Below, in pieces: positions 7,340 to 16,479 of a stretch of DNA of 43,147 nt. This stretch comes from Bacillota bacterium. GTDB lineage: Bacteria > Bacillota > Sulfobacillia > DUSP01 > JBFMCS01. The notes under the pieces are model-generated. The model did no database searches, was not told the DNA's origin, and saw nothing but the letters and a program-made list of their open reading frames with translations. Numbering within the stretch: position 1 is the first letter of the stretch; every line of letters begins with the position of its first letter. Where the stretch lies: contig JBFMCS010000011.1 of NCBI GenBank assembly GCA_040754315.1, forward strand, positions 1-43,147, given 5' to 3'. The translations under genes were made by a program, and so were the position numbers.

Positions 7340-8884
7340 ATGGAAAACAGATCTCAGATCGATCCGTACATATTCTGGCCCGCCCTTATCGTTATCGTAG
7401 GGGTCTCCACGGCGCTAGCGCTGGCCCCTGGTCCGGGAGGCCAACTGGTCAACGCAGCCCTAGCCTGGATCACCTATAAGCTCGACTGGCTCTACATGAT
7501 CGGTGCGTTCATGGCCTTCCTGTTCCTCGTGTACGCAGCTGTAGGCCCGTGGGGCAATATCAAGATGGGTGGTCCCGATGACAAACCCGAGTTCTCCACA
7601 CTCAGCTGGATAGCCATGCTCTTCTGCGCCGGCATCGGCTCAAGCCTGATCTACTGGGCCATCGCGGAGCCCTTGTACTACATGCAGTGGCCGCCCTTCG
7701 GGGCAGAGCCCTTCAGCGCTGACGCCGCTGGCTGGGCCGTCACCTACGGCATGTATCACTGGGGGTTTATTGCCTGGGCCCTGTACTGCATACCCGCTCT
7801 CCCCATAGCCTACGCGGTATATGTCCGCAAGGACCCGCACCTCAGGGCGAGCACAGCCTGCCGCGGCATCCTCGGGGATATGGTGGATGGCTGGGTAGGT
7901 AAGGTCATCGACGTATGCGTCATGTTCGGCCTGGTAGGTGGCGTCGGGACATCCTTGGGGTTGAACGTACCCATGATCTCCGCAGCCATGAGCAAGATCT
8001 TCGGGGTGCCGGAGTCCTTCGGGCTCAACGTTATCATCCTGATCATCTGGACCTGCATCTTCGGTGCCAGCGTCTACCTTGGACTCTACAAAGGTATCAA
8101 GGTCCTCAGTGATATCAATGTGTACGTGGCTCTTGTTCTCCTTGCCTTCGTACTCTTTGCGGGGCCCACCTTCTTCATCCTCTCGCATTTCTCTGAGAGC
8201 CTTAGCTACCTGTTCCAGAACTGGTTCAGGATGAGCCTCTGGACAGATCCAGTGGCCAAGGGAGGCTTCCCCCAGGGCTGGACCGTATTCTACTGGGCCT
8301 GGTGGATCGCATACGCCGTGTACATGGGCCTCTTCGTGGCCCGTATCTCCAAAGGGCGCACCATTCGCGAGCTGGTCATGGCTGAATGCTTCTGGGGAAC
8401 CCTGGGGTGCTGGGCCTACTTCGCGGTATTCGGTGGCTACACCGTGCACCTGGAGGTCAACGGCATCATCCCGCTTACCAAGGTCCTGTCGGAAAAGGGA
8501 GGCCCTGCTGCCATTGTGGAGGCGATCTCGGCTCTGCCAGGCAGTGTGATAATCCTGCCTGTCTTCGTCGTTGTGGCCTTTATTTTCCTGGCAACCACGC
8601 TAGACTCGTCCGCGTACACCCTGGCGTCCATCGCCACTAAGACCCTCCGTGGCGATGAGCAGCCAGCACGCTGGGTTCGCGTCGTATGGGCGGCAGCCCT
8701 GGCGGCTGTGGGTGTGGCAGTGCTGGCCATCGGAGGACTCAGTGCCATCCAGACATCCTCGGTAATTGCGTCATTACCCCTGATTATAGTGATCTTCCTC
8801 ATGGTGCTATCCTTCATGAGATGGGTCAAGGAAGACTTCCCTGACCTAGGGGGAAAGCCTCAGAGCGTCGACTACAAGGAATAG
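7340..8884 (+). CDS. BCCT-family betaine/carnitine/choline-type transporter
   Basis: The product is 514 residues with about 12 membrane segments and the BCCT signature around residues 310-345 (FYWAWWIAYAVYMGLFVARIS, with KGRTIREL following). That segment carries the tryptophans of the trimethylammonium-binding box. The family imports quaternary or methylated ammonium compounds, driven by sodium or protons or by exchange. The open frame reaches back to TTG 7319, but the SD GGAAGGAGG lies inside it, so ATG 7340 is the start. It stands 450 bases after mtbB on the same strand; in methylamine-using anaerobes such transporters commonly accompany methyltransferases, so supply of a methylated amine is a reasonable inference. 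The gene ends in TAG, followed by a strong hairpin, so here UAG acts as a stop. Confidence 0.92.
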   Translation: MENRSQIDPYIFWPALIVIVGVSTALALAPGPGGQLVNAALAWITYKLDWLYMIGAFMAFLFLVYAAVGPWGNIKMGGPDDKPEFSTLSWIAMLFCAGIGSSLIYWAIAEPLYYMQWPPFGAEPFSADAAGWAVTYGMYHWGFIAWALYCIPALPIAYAVYVRKDPHLRASTACRGILGDMVDGWVGKVIDVCVMFGLVGGVGTSLGLNVPMISAAMSKIFGVPESFGLNVIILIIWTCIFGASVYLGLYKGIKVLSDINVYVALVLLAFVLFAGPTFFILSHFSESLSYLFQNWFRMSLWTDPVAKGGFPQGWTVFYWAWWIAYAVYMGLFVARISKGRTIRELVMAECFWGTLGCWAYFAVFGGYTVHLEVNGIIPLTKVLSEKGGPAAIVEAISALPGSVIILPVFVVVAFIFLATTLDSSAYTLASIATKTLRGDEQPARWVRVVWAAALAAVGVAVLAIGGLSAIQTSSVIASLPLIIVIFLMVLSFMRWVKEDFPDLGGKPQSVDYKE

Positions 8885-8911
8885 GGTTTGACCAAGACGG
8901 AGGTAGGAAAA

Positions 8912-8955
8912 CGAGAGCCTGGGCCGTGCGATCAAGCAAAGGGCCCAGGCTCTCG
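8912..8955 (+). terminator. Strong hairpin after BCCT gene
   Basis: A perfect 14-bp stem CGAGAGCCTGGGCC (8912-8925) pairs with 8942-8955 around a 16-base loop. No T tract follows, but the position 27 bases after the stop fits a transcription end. The remaining ~215 bases up to 9172 show no gene. Confidence 0.65.
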
Positions 8956-9172
8956 CTGGCGTGGGACTCCTCCCAGTCTCGTGCTGAATCCCCCATCACT
9001 GGAAAAAGAGGATAGCCTGGAATGGCCCCCCACCCGCAAGGCCGCGCACCCCTGCCTCTTACCGCAACAGGGTATGGGGGCCTAGAGGATTCCGCGAGTG
9101 TCATGGAAAACAATGGAGAGTGACTGATGCGCTCCGGACGTGGAACCCACGAGGGGCTGAGGTGACTGCGAA

Positions 9173-10126
9173 GTGGCCAGAATGGTTCCGGACATTGACC
9201 CCGCGACCATCCAGAACACGGGGGAGAGGCTCTTCTACGAGGTGGCGCGCCAGCTATCGTCCCAGTTCACGGTGTTCTACTCCTATGAGTATGTCCTGCC
9301 CAGGGACACAGTGAGGGAGGTTCGCGAAGGTGAGGCCGACTTCATTGTGGTCCATCCCGAACTAGGCTTCGTGGTGGTTGAGGTGAAGCAAGGGGAACTG
9401 GTCTACGAAGACGGCGTGTGGAAACAGGTTAAGGATGAGATTCTCAGGGAGATACGCACAGACCCCGTAAGGCAAGCCAGGAAGTCCATGTACGCGGTGC
9501 TGGCCCGCTACAGGCAAATGGCCAAGAGGCCCTTCCCGCTAGCCTACCGCTTTGCTGTATGCTTCCCCCAGTGTGGCAGGATTTCCGGTGCGCTGCCTGC
9601 CGGAGTTGAAGGCGTGAACGTTCTCCTGTCCCCAGACCTCCTGCACCTTGAGGAGCGTATCCACCGGCTCGCTGGCCCTAGAAAGAGGGGAGAGTCCCAG
9701 GCTGCCAGATTCCTTGTTCAAGACGTGCTGGCCCCCAGGTTCCACGTGTTCTCCAGGCTTGAGGAGCGCATTCAATGGCTGGAAACCACGGCTGAACGGG
9801 TACTCACCGAGGAGCAAGAGCGAATTCTGGATGAGACCGAGCTAGATAACCGCAAGATCTTCTTCGGGGCCGCTGGCACCGGCAAGACATTCTTGGCCAT
9901 GGAGAAGGCCAGGAGGCTCCAGAAAGAGGGCAAGTGTGTGTTCCTGACCTGCTTTAACCGGGCCCTTGCTGACTACCTGAAGCACGCTCTCCCAGGCATC
10001 ACCTGTTCTGCCTTTCTGGACTACCTCGTGCAAGTGTTGCGGGAGGGTGACCCCGGCCTATCCGTACCAACCTCAGAGGAGGCCCAGTCCAGGTTCTTCA
10101 CGGCCCTCCCGGACGCCGCTACCTAA
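9173..10126 (+). CDS. NERD nuclease domain plus helicase N-terminal part (5' half of a split gene)
   Basis: The product is 317 residues. The N-terminal ~120 residues are a NERD (nuclease-related) domain with the metal-site pattern D56, E70, K72 (EADF then VVEVK), a restriction-endonuclease-like fold. After a linker, residues 212-317 begin a superfamily 1 UvrD-like ATPase with Walker A GAAGTGKT at 232-239 and a motif Ia-like FLTCFNRALADYLK. The frame ends at TAA 10124-10126, overlapping the ATG of the next frame, which supplies the rest of the helicase (Walker B and later motifs). NERD-helicase proteins normally are one chain of about 550 residues. The SD GAGGTGA supports GTG 9173. Probable roles are DNA processing or defence; none is proven. 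Confidence 0.75.
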   Translation: MARMVPDIDPATIQNTGERLFYEVARQLSSQFTVFYSYEYVLPRDTVREVREGEADFIVVHPELGFVVVEVKQGELVYEDGVWKQVKDEILREIRTDPVRQARKSMYAVLARYRQMAKRPFPLAYRFAVCFPQCGRISGALPAGVEGVNVLLSPDLLHLEERIHRLAGPRKRGESQAARFLVQDVLAPRFHVFSRLEERIQWLETTAERVLTEEQERILDETELDNRKIFFGAAGTGKTFLAMEKARRLQKEGKCVFLTCFNRALADYLKHALPGITCSAFLDYLVQVLREGDPGLSVPTSEEAQSRFFTALPDAAT

Positions 10127-10815
10127 TGGAGGGAATGCCCGAAGAAAGCAAGTTCGATGCCATCATTGTTGACGAGGGCCAGGACTTCCGGAGCACCTGG
10201 TTCACCTGCCTGGAGGCGGTGCTCAAACCCGGGGGTGACTTCTATATATTCGCCGATCCCAACCAGGACATATTCTCCCCCGACGTAGACGAGCTGCGGT
10301 GCTTTACCATTTCCAAGCACCGCCTCACCCGGAACCTTCGCAACACTGAGGTAATAAGCGAATGGATGTCGCACTTTCTCAAGGAGGGCATTATACGCCC
10401 CGGGTTGAAGGGCGGCCTCCCCATATCACACCTGCCGTGGGATTCTCCGGATGAGGAGAGGCGCCTGGTGGAAAGGGAGGTGGGTCGCCTGCTTAGCCAG
10501 GGCATCCAGCCCGGGCGCATCATGATACTCTCGCCAAACCGCCTGGAGAAGAGTTCACTGGCAGGGACGCCATCGATAAAGGGGTTCCCACTTGAGCCTG
10601 GCTCGCCCGGCACTGCCTCGCTGGGCTTCGCGACCATCCGTTCCTTCAAGGGGCTTGAGGCCGACATCGTGCTGCTTACAGGGCTTAGATCCGGGACGAG
10701 GTCATGCACGGACGCGGACATCTACGTCGGCGGCTCCCGCGCCCGGTTCATGCTGATCGTGTTCTACAGCAGGAAGACCCCTCCTGGAAAGATAGTGCAG
10801 ATGCTAGGGCTGTGA
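10126..10815 (+). CDS. UvrD-like helicase C-terminal part (3' half of a split gene)
   Basis: The product is 229 residues and begins just before Walker B (IIVDEGQDF, residues 13-21). It continues through motif III-like FADPNQDIF and motif IV-type NLRNT to a C-terminal UvrD_C2-like segment (ATIRSFKGLEADIVLLTG, then VGGSRARFMLIV). It starts at the ATG overlapping the upstream stop (TAATG) and lies in a different frame from the upstream half. No independent SD of quality stands before it; the GGAGG immediately after the ATG does not serve. So either translation is coupled through TAATG, or a frameshift has broken one gene. Without the Walker A part it cannot be an ATPase alone. Confidence 0.7.
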   Translation: MEGMPEESKFDAIIVDEGQDFRSTWFTCLEAVLKPGGDFYIFADPNQDIFSPDVDELRCFTISKHRLTRNLRNTEVISEWMSHFLKEGIIRPGLKGGLPISHLPWDSPDEERRLVEREVGRLLSQGIQPGRIMILSPNRLEKSSLAGTPSIKGFPLEPGSPGTASLGFATIRSFKGLEADIVLLTGLRSGTRSCTDADIYVGGSRARFMLIVFYSRKTPPGKIVQMLGL

Positions 10816-10879
10816 GAGGGTGTGTTCCCCCAGGGTCCAGGGTTTAGACGGCAAGGTCGGGGATTTTGCCGGGCGCCGC

Positions 10880-10908
10880 TTGGCAGCGGGATTCCTTCGT
10901 GGCATAAT
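10880..10908 (+). promoter_or_regulatory. Sigma-A-type promoter for the activase gene
   Basis: TTGGCA (10880-10885) and CATAAT (10903-10908) are separated by exactly 17 bp; each differs from consensus at one position. It lies about 125 bases before the favoured activase start (TTG 11035). Confidence 0.7.
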
Positions 10909-11034
10909 TATCCTTGGGTTTTCCTTTTTTCTCCCGCACAGGAGGGGGATCCTGTTCAATGAGAGCCTGTCCTAGCCAGAGTGGCTCCAAGCGTAACAGC
11001 CCGGCCGCTCAAGGCGCCCAAAGAGGTGATACCC

Positions 11035-14000
11035 TTGGAAGAAGTCACACGCAGCGAACTACCGGGCCCTCTCCCGAACCTGGGCCTTGACATCGGGACA
11101 TTTACCGTCAAGGCTGTGCTGGCCCACAATGGGATTGTGGCGAAGGTATCATTGCCCACTGCCGGGCGCCCGCTGCAAAACACCTTAGCCTGCATTGACA
11201 GGTTGAGAGAGGCAGGACACGACTATAAAGAGTTCAGGGTCGGTGTGACGGGCGCCAATGCCCACCTGTTTGCGCAGGAAGCGGGTATAGAGCCCATACT
11301 CGAGATCAAGGCCCTCTGTGACGGCTTGACGTATTCGGGTATCAGGTGTGACGCTGTGTTGTCCCTGGGCCACGAGAACATGTACTACCTGGAAATCGGC
11401 CCTGATGGCGAGGTGGAGTTCTTCAACCGGAACGGGCAGTGCGCGGCGGGAAGCGGTGCCTTCTGGTATCAGCAGGCAACGCGCCTGGGTTATGACGACA
11501 GGGATCTTGCCGAGCTGGCCCTTTCCGATGATTCCCCGGTGAAGATATCCGGGAGGTGCGCTGTCTTTGCCAAGTCTGATATGACTCATGCCATCAATGA
11601 GGGGGCCACGCAGAGCGCGGTGTCCGCAGGACTCGCCAAGACCCTGGCGGACATAGTCATGAGCAACGTGGCCCTGAACCGCGCCGCGAAGCGGGCAAGG
11701 ATTGTTGCCGTGGGCGGGGTCGCTAACAACAAGGCTGTCATGAAGTACCTACTCCAGCACCTCGACGGCTCCGGGTCCACGCTGGATGTCCCCGGCGAAC
11801 ACGAGTTCCTCTTCGCGCTGGGGGCCGCCCAGAGCGGCCAGCCGGTCAACCTCGAGTCGGTCCGGCCTTCCGATGCGCTAAACAGGGCCTACGTGCCCCA
11901 GAGACCCCTGCCAAGACTGCTTAGAGATCGGGTCCACTACATGCCCGAGACCATGTCCCCCGGGAAGAGCCTTGACACCTCCACCGTGTTTCTAGGGGTG
12001 GACTGTGGCTCAGTCTCCACCAAGTGCGTCCTGCTGGATGCCCACGGGCAGGTGATTGGGGGCATCTACCTTCCCACCTCGGGTCGCCCTGCCCTCCAGG
12101 TCCTTGAACTGGTGAAACGGGTCAGGGAGGAATACGCAGGCGCTGTGGCCGCTGCCCGTATTGTTGCCTGCACCACAGGGTCAGGCCGCTTCCTGTCCCA
12201 GCGGATCCTAAACGCCGAGTACGCCGTGGATGAGATAACTTGCCAAGCCGAGGGCGTCAAACGTCTCTGCGGCGACAAGGGTACCTTCTCCATCATCGAG
12301 ATCGGCGGTGAGGACTCCAAGTTCCTCCAGCTCAGGGATGGTGCCCTCTACGACTACAACATGAATCCAGTGTGCGCTGCAGGCACCGGCACATTCCTGG
12401 AAAACCTCACAGCGCTTCTGGGCATAAACATCAAGGGGGAGTTTTCCGAACAGGCGTTCACGGCCGAGTACGCTATAGACCTGGGGGACACCTGCACCCT
12501 CCTGTCCCAGTCTGCCCTAGCCTCCAGCGCCAGCCAGGGACTGCCCCTACAGTCACAGCTGGCAAGCCTAGCCTATTCCTCTGCACGGAACTACATAACC
12601 AAGACTGCGGAGAACCGGGCCATGGACGGTAAGGTGGTGTTCACCGGCGCAACCGCCAAGAACCACGCGCTGGCCGCTGCCTTCGCCGCCGAGATCCAGA
12701 AAGACATAGTGGTTCCACCGCACCCCGAGCTCACCGGGGCGCTGGGCGCGGCCCTGATGGCCAAGGCCTTCGACGAGACTGGAATGGAGACCTCCTACAC
12801 CTTCAAGGATCTAAGGCACCTGAACGAGTTCGCGAAGTCCCGGCGTAAGTGCACAGCCCAGTGCGAGCATGAGCACAACTGCACGCTAGATGTGATTAAG
12901 TTCTCCGACGGAACAACCTTCTTGTACGGTGACCGGTGCGGGAGGTACTCGGGCATCGAGAGCCGGAGGTTTGCCCGGAGGGAGGACCTGCCGGACTACG
13001 TCCAGAGGAGAAACCAGGTGTTCTACCGGGCAGCTGGCGAGCCCCTTGAGGACGGCCCCACAGTGGGCGTGGCCCGGGCGGGGCCATTTTTCGACCTCTA
13101 TCCCTTCTGGGCAGGCTTCTTCCGGGAGCTAGGGGCAAGAGTGGTGTTGTCCCCAGACACCACCGAGGCCATCCTGGAGCAGGGCAAGAGGTACCTGGAT
13201 TCTGAGATGTGCTACCCCGTGGAGGTCCTGGTCGGCCACTATGAGTATCTTCACAGGAGCAATCTGGACTACATTTTCGTCCCTGAGCCGGTGGATATGG
13301 AACCCCTACCCTGGGCTACCCGGTGGCCTAGGAGTTTCACCTGCCCCCTCATGCAGACGATACGCGGCACAGTGACATCCTCGCTGGACTTGCCGGAGAA
13401 CAAGGTGCTCTATGCCCAGCTGAACTACAGGAAGGGCGAGGGGGTCGTGAGGAAGCAGCTCAGGGAGGTGGCGCAGCGTCTACTGGGTTCTGACTTCCGG
13501 GAGGAGAGGCTGAGCCGTGCGGTTAATGCTGCCTACCTCAGGCAAGCCCAGTACAATGAGGCTATGGAAAAAGAGTCGAGGCTGGCCATAGAAGCGCTCC
13601 GGGATGCCCGTCCCGAGGGGTCCATCGTTGCAGTGTTCCTGGGGAGGCCCTATACCGTTTATGATGTCGAGGTGTCCAAGCGCTCCCTCTCCTTTGCCCG
13701 GGACGTAGGGGTCCTGGCTTTGCCCCAGGACTACCTTCTATCATATACTAAGGGCTGGTATGAAGGGCGGGTAGAATCGGACCTCCTGGGATCCCGGGAG
13801 GAATTCGACGGGGAACTCGCCAGCATCATCCAGAAGATGGACAACATATACCCGGGCCAGGTTCAAAAGATGCTCTCCGCGGCGATCATTGCCAGGTATC
13901 TTAACCGGAAGAACCAGGGGAAGCCTATCCCCATTCTCCATACGATCCTCCAGGACCCCTTCATGTGTGGCCCCAACGCCATGCTCCGTCACTACCTGGG

Positions 14001-15384
14001 TATGGTGTCCAACAGCCTCAGGTTGACCATGGACGAGCATACCGCTCCCGCAGGTATGATCACGCGCCTGGAGGCCTTCAAGAACACATCACGGTCCAGG
14101 AAGGCCTACGTCGCACCCACCATACTCACATCTGAAAGCACAACCTTGCTGAACCTGGGTGGTAAGACTATACTCATCCCTGAACCCACCCATCATGCCA
14201 GGGTGTTCGGGGCGATGCTGGAAAGGTTCGGGGTGGACGCAAGGATGCTTCCCCGAAGCCCTGACCGGGACCTTTCCCTGGCCAGGAAGTACGTGAACGG
14301 GGATGAGTGCCTGCCAATGATCCAGAATGTGCAGGACTTCCTGGATTACCTTCAGAACGGGAGGGTGGATCTGGACAGAACCGTGTTCTTGCAGGGCTGG
14401 GCCTGCGGGCCGTGCCGCTACGGGCTCTACGCTCCTGTCCAGTCACTCCTGCTGAACAAGGCGGGCTACGGTGAGAGGATGATATGCTCGGCGAAGCTGG
14501 CTGACGCAGTGAAACGCTTTGGGCTGGTGTTCGCCGTAGGGGCCTATGACGGTACAGTAGCCCTGGACGCCCTCTACAAGATGCTGCACATGACGCGGCC
14601 CTATGAGCTGGAGCCGGGCTCCAGCGAGGCCATCTTCGAGGAGTACTCTCACAGGCTTACCCGGGTGCTGGCGGGTTTCAGGTGTTCCTTGACAAGTCTT
14701 GCTACGGGCAGTTACCTAGAACCCCTTGAAAGCCTTGTAAGGGAGGCCGCTGCCAGGTTCAAGGCTGTCCCGGTATCGGGCCAGCGGCGCCCGAGGATCG
14801 TTGTCGCAGGCGAGTTCTACGTTAGGCTGGACGACCGCTGCAATCAAGATATCATATACAAGATCGAGAGAGCGGGGGGGGAGGTATCGCTCTCGCCAGC
14901 CTCCGAGCTCTTCGCCTACACCGCACACATAAACCACGAGGAAGGGCGGACAATGTACAGGAAGACCGGGGAGTTCTCCGCGCTTGTGCGGCAGATTTCC
15001 TACGGGATGCTTGAGGGTCTGGCACTCCGCGATGAACACCGGATTCACAGGGCGGCAGGGGAGACCCTGGCTCACGACCACGAACCGCCGCCCAAGGAAC
15101 TGCGAGCGCTGTCCCGCCGTTACGTGTCTGACCACTACGGCGGAGAGCCCCCCATGACCATCGGCCGCACCTGCGCCCTAGCGCATAGGGGTACAATCCA
15201 CGGGGCAATCTTCGTGGCGCCCTTTACGTGCCTGCCCGGTTCTGTGGTGGAGGCACAGATGGGTGCTCTGAGAAGGGACCTGGGTATCCCGGTGGTAGCC
15301 ACCTACTATGATGGCAAGGAGAACCCTACGAGGGAGGAGATCATCCGGGGCCTGGTATTCCAGGCACGGCAGAGGCTGGCCTGA
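11035..15384 (+). CDS. Large fused acyl-CoA dehydratase activase-type protein (BadF/BadG/HgdC + DUF2229)
   Basis: About 1,449 residues. Two ASKHA ATPase modules lie in tandem. The first has LGLDIGTFTVKAV near its start and CAAGSGAF; the second has LGVDCGSVSTKCV and CAAGTGTFLE. Each carries the cysteine that helps hold the bridging [4Fe-4S] cluster in 2-hydroxyacyl-CoA dehydratase activators. A cysteine cluster (KCTAQCEHEHNC) and a long C-terminal DUF2229/HgdB-like region (SEMCYPVEVLVGHYEYL, WACGPCRYGLY) follow. Family members use ATP to inject a low-potential electron into a partner dehydratase or reductase; the client of this long fused form is not established, and no dehydratase subunits are adjacent. 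The frame opens from GTG 10981 without an SD, whereas AGAGGTGAT stands just before TTG 11035, so I favour 11035. Confidence 0.88.
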   Translation: MEEVTRSELPGPLPNLGLDIGTFTVKAVLAHNGIVAKVSLPTAGRPLQNTLACIDRLREAGHDYKEFRVGVTGANAHLFAQEAGIEPILEIKALCDGLTYSGIRCDAVLSLGHENMYYLEIGPDGEVEFFNRNGQCAAGSGAFWYQQATRLGYDDRDLAELALSDDSPVKISGRCAVFAKSDMTHAINEGATQSAVSAGLAKTLADIVMSNVALNRAAKRARIVAVGGVANNKAVMKYLLQHLDGSGSTLDVPGEHEFLFALGAAQSGQPVNLESVRPSDALNRAYVPQRPLPRLLRDRVHYMPETMSPGKSLDTSTVFLGVDCGSVSTKCVLLDAHGQVIGGIYLPTSGRPALQVLELVKRVREEYAGAVAAARIVACTTGSGRFLSQRILNAEYAVDEITCQAEGVKRLCGDKGTFSIIEIGGEDSKFLQLRDGALYDYNMNPVCAAGTGTFLENLTALLGINIKGEFSEQAFTAEYAIDLGDTCTLLSQSALASSASQGLPLQSQLASLAYSSARNYITKTAENRAMDGKVVFTGATAKNHALAAAFAAEIQKDIVVPPHPELTGALGAALMAKAFDETGMETSYTFKDLRHLNEFAKSRRKCTAQCEHEHNCTLDVIKFSDGTTFLYGDRCGRYSGIESRRFARREDLPDYVQRRNQVFYRAAGEPLEDGPTVGVARAGPFFDLYPFWAGFFRELGARVVLSPDTTEAILEQGKRYLDSEMCYPVEVLVGHYEYLHRSNLDYIFVPEPVDMEPLPWATRWPRSFTCPLMQTIRGTVTSSLDLPENKVLYAQLNYRKGEGVVRKQLREVAQRLLGSDFREERLSRAVNAAYLRQAQYNEAMEKESRLAIEALRDARPEGSIVAVFLGRPYTVYDVEVSKRSLSFARDVGVLALPQDYLLSYTKGWYEGRVESDLLGSREEFDGELASIIQKMDNIYPGQVQKMLSAAIIARYLNRKNQGKPIPILHTILQDPFMCGPNAMLRHYLGMVSNSLRLTMDEHTAPAGMITRLEAFKNTSRSRKAYVAPTILTSESTTLLNLGGKTILIPEPTHHARVFGAMLERFGVDARMLPRSPDRDLSLARKYVNGDECLPMIQNVQDFLDYLQNGRVDLDRTVFLQGWACGPCRYGLYAPVQSLLLNKAGYGERMICSAKLADAVKRFGLVFAVGAYDGTVALDALYKMLHMTRPYELEPGSSEAIFEEYSHRLTRVLAGFRCSLTSLATGSYLEPLESLVREAAARFKAVPVSGQRRPRIVVAGEFYVRLDDRCNQDIIYKIERAGGEVSLSPASELFAYTAHINHEEGRTMYRKTGEFSALVRQISYGMLEGLALRDEHRIHRAAGETLAHDHEPPPKELRALSRRYVSDHYGGEPPMTIGRTCALAHRGTIHGAIFVAPFTCLPGSVVEAQMGALRRDLGIPVVATYYDGKENPTREEIIRGLVFQARQRLA

Positions 15385-15648
15385 CTAGGCTAGAGCCAGG
15401 CTCGCAAGGGCTTACTTGGCCAAGGGGGCTGGGAGACGCCTCGCACACCCAGCTTGTGCACCGGCGCCGGCATTGCCATTCGGGCGGTTTGCCTGGTGCA
15501 ACAAGTCCGGTGGCCCCTTCAGCTGGATAGGAGGCAGCACCAAGCCCGGAAGGCACTTGCGGCGTGCGCCGCTTTTCTCGGGAGCATGGAGAGAGGGCCT
15601 AACCTGGATATGCATATTCTGAGGCACCTCTTGCTTCCCAAGAGGCTG
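15385..15648. other. Intergenic region between convergent genes
   Basis: About 265 bases between the activase (plus) and the recombinase-like gene (minus). I see no gene, no clear terminator with a T run, and no obvious att-like direct repeats. Confidence 0.5.
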
Positions 15649-16458
15649 CTATCCCTTGGCACTCTTTACTAGGTAGTCCTCAAGATCCTGCTCCTGGACC
15701 CTCCAGAGCCGTCCTACCTTGACTCCGCTAAGCAGACCCCTCCGCAGGTAGTCCATGACGGTGAGGCGGCTAATCTTCAACCTATCCGCCACCTGTTCTG
15801 GGGTCATCAGGGCCCCGCGGTCATGGAGCCCGGCAATTGGGCCTTCCCTCCGGTGGGGCACCGGCAGGTCCATCTCTCCTGCAGTCTTACCTTGTGCCAG
15901 CATACCGGCGCGTTTCCTCTCTCTTGGGATACCGGTGGCGGAAGGCGGTACCGGTTCCTCCGATCCTGCCCGGGCAGGATCGCCCTCATCCGGTGATATC
16001 CATTCCAGTTCAGGACCACCGACCGGTTCAGGGCATTGCTGTGTGCCTGCGCCGGGCGCGACAACAACCTGTTCCCACCGGGAGATCCTCTCCAAGAGGT
16101 CCAGCGTGAGCGCGCCCGCCTCAGTGGTGGAGTCCAGGCGCTCCTCAAGACTCACCAGGGAGACCTTGCTCTCCCTGAAGAGCCAGAGCAGGCGATGCAG
16201 GTCGGATACACACCGGGTGAGACGATCCAGGCCAGAGACGAGGACCACATCTACGGCACCTTCCTTAACCCTTCTCAGGAGCCGGTGCAGGCCAGGGCGT
16301 TCCAGATTACGAGCCCCAAAGCCCTTGTCGGACTCAAAGGCCACCACGTTCCAGCCCCTCCGGCCTGCCACGTCCCTGAGCGCCTCCTCCTGTGCCCTCA
16401 GGTCCAAGGTTTCGGCCTCATCCAGTGCCGCGACCCTGGCGTACACAACGGCCCTCAC
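15649..16458 (-). CDS. Serine recombinase-like protein fused to excisionase-type HTH, nucleophile missing
   Basis: The product is 269 residues. Residues 1-135 are a resolvase/invertase N-terminal domain: VVYARVAALDEAETLDL near the start, then SGLDRLTR, which supplies the two active-site arginines. The position of the catalytic serine (Ser10 of gamma-delta resolvase, YARVS) is alanine here (codon GCG), and the next residue is also alanine, so strand cleavage should be impossible. A proline-rich linker follows, and residues ~217-265 form a MerR/excisionase-type winged helix (MTPEQVADRLKISRLTVMDYLRRG then KVGRLWRV). This is the reverse domain order of IS607-type TnpA. A likely role is sequence-specific DNA binding with dimerisation, perhaps regulation; this is inference. 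GTG start with AAGGAGGG SD; ends in TAG. Confidence 0.8.
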   Translation of the reverse strand: MRAVVYARVAALDEAETLDLRAQEEALRDVAGRRGWNVVAFESDKGFGARNLERPGLHRLLRRVKEGAVDVVLVSGLDRLTRCVSDLHRLLWLFRESKVSLVSLEERLDSTTEAGALTLDLLERISRWEQVVVAPGAGTQQCPEPVGGPELEWISPDEGDPARAGSEEPVPPSATGIPRERKRAGMLAQGKTAGEMDLPVPHRREGPIAGLHDRGALMTPEQVADRLKISRLTVMDYLRRGLLSGVKVGRLWRVQEQDLEDYLVKSAKG

Positions 16459-16479
16459 TGTCTTTCCCTCCTTGTGAGT

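Noticed and set aside
7640-8449. 269-codon frame antisense to the BCCT gene
   Set aside because: Mirror of the codon bias of the transporter; His/Asp-rich composition and no domain.
8882-9085. Read-through of the BCCT TAG as a second pyrrolysine codon
   Set aside because: The BCCT protein is already full length at the TAG, and the downstream codons run through a perfect terminator-like hairpin with no family similarity.
11185-15208. Long open frames opposite the activase gene
   Set aside because: They are antisense shadows of a high-GC gene with no motifs of their own.
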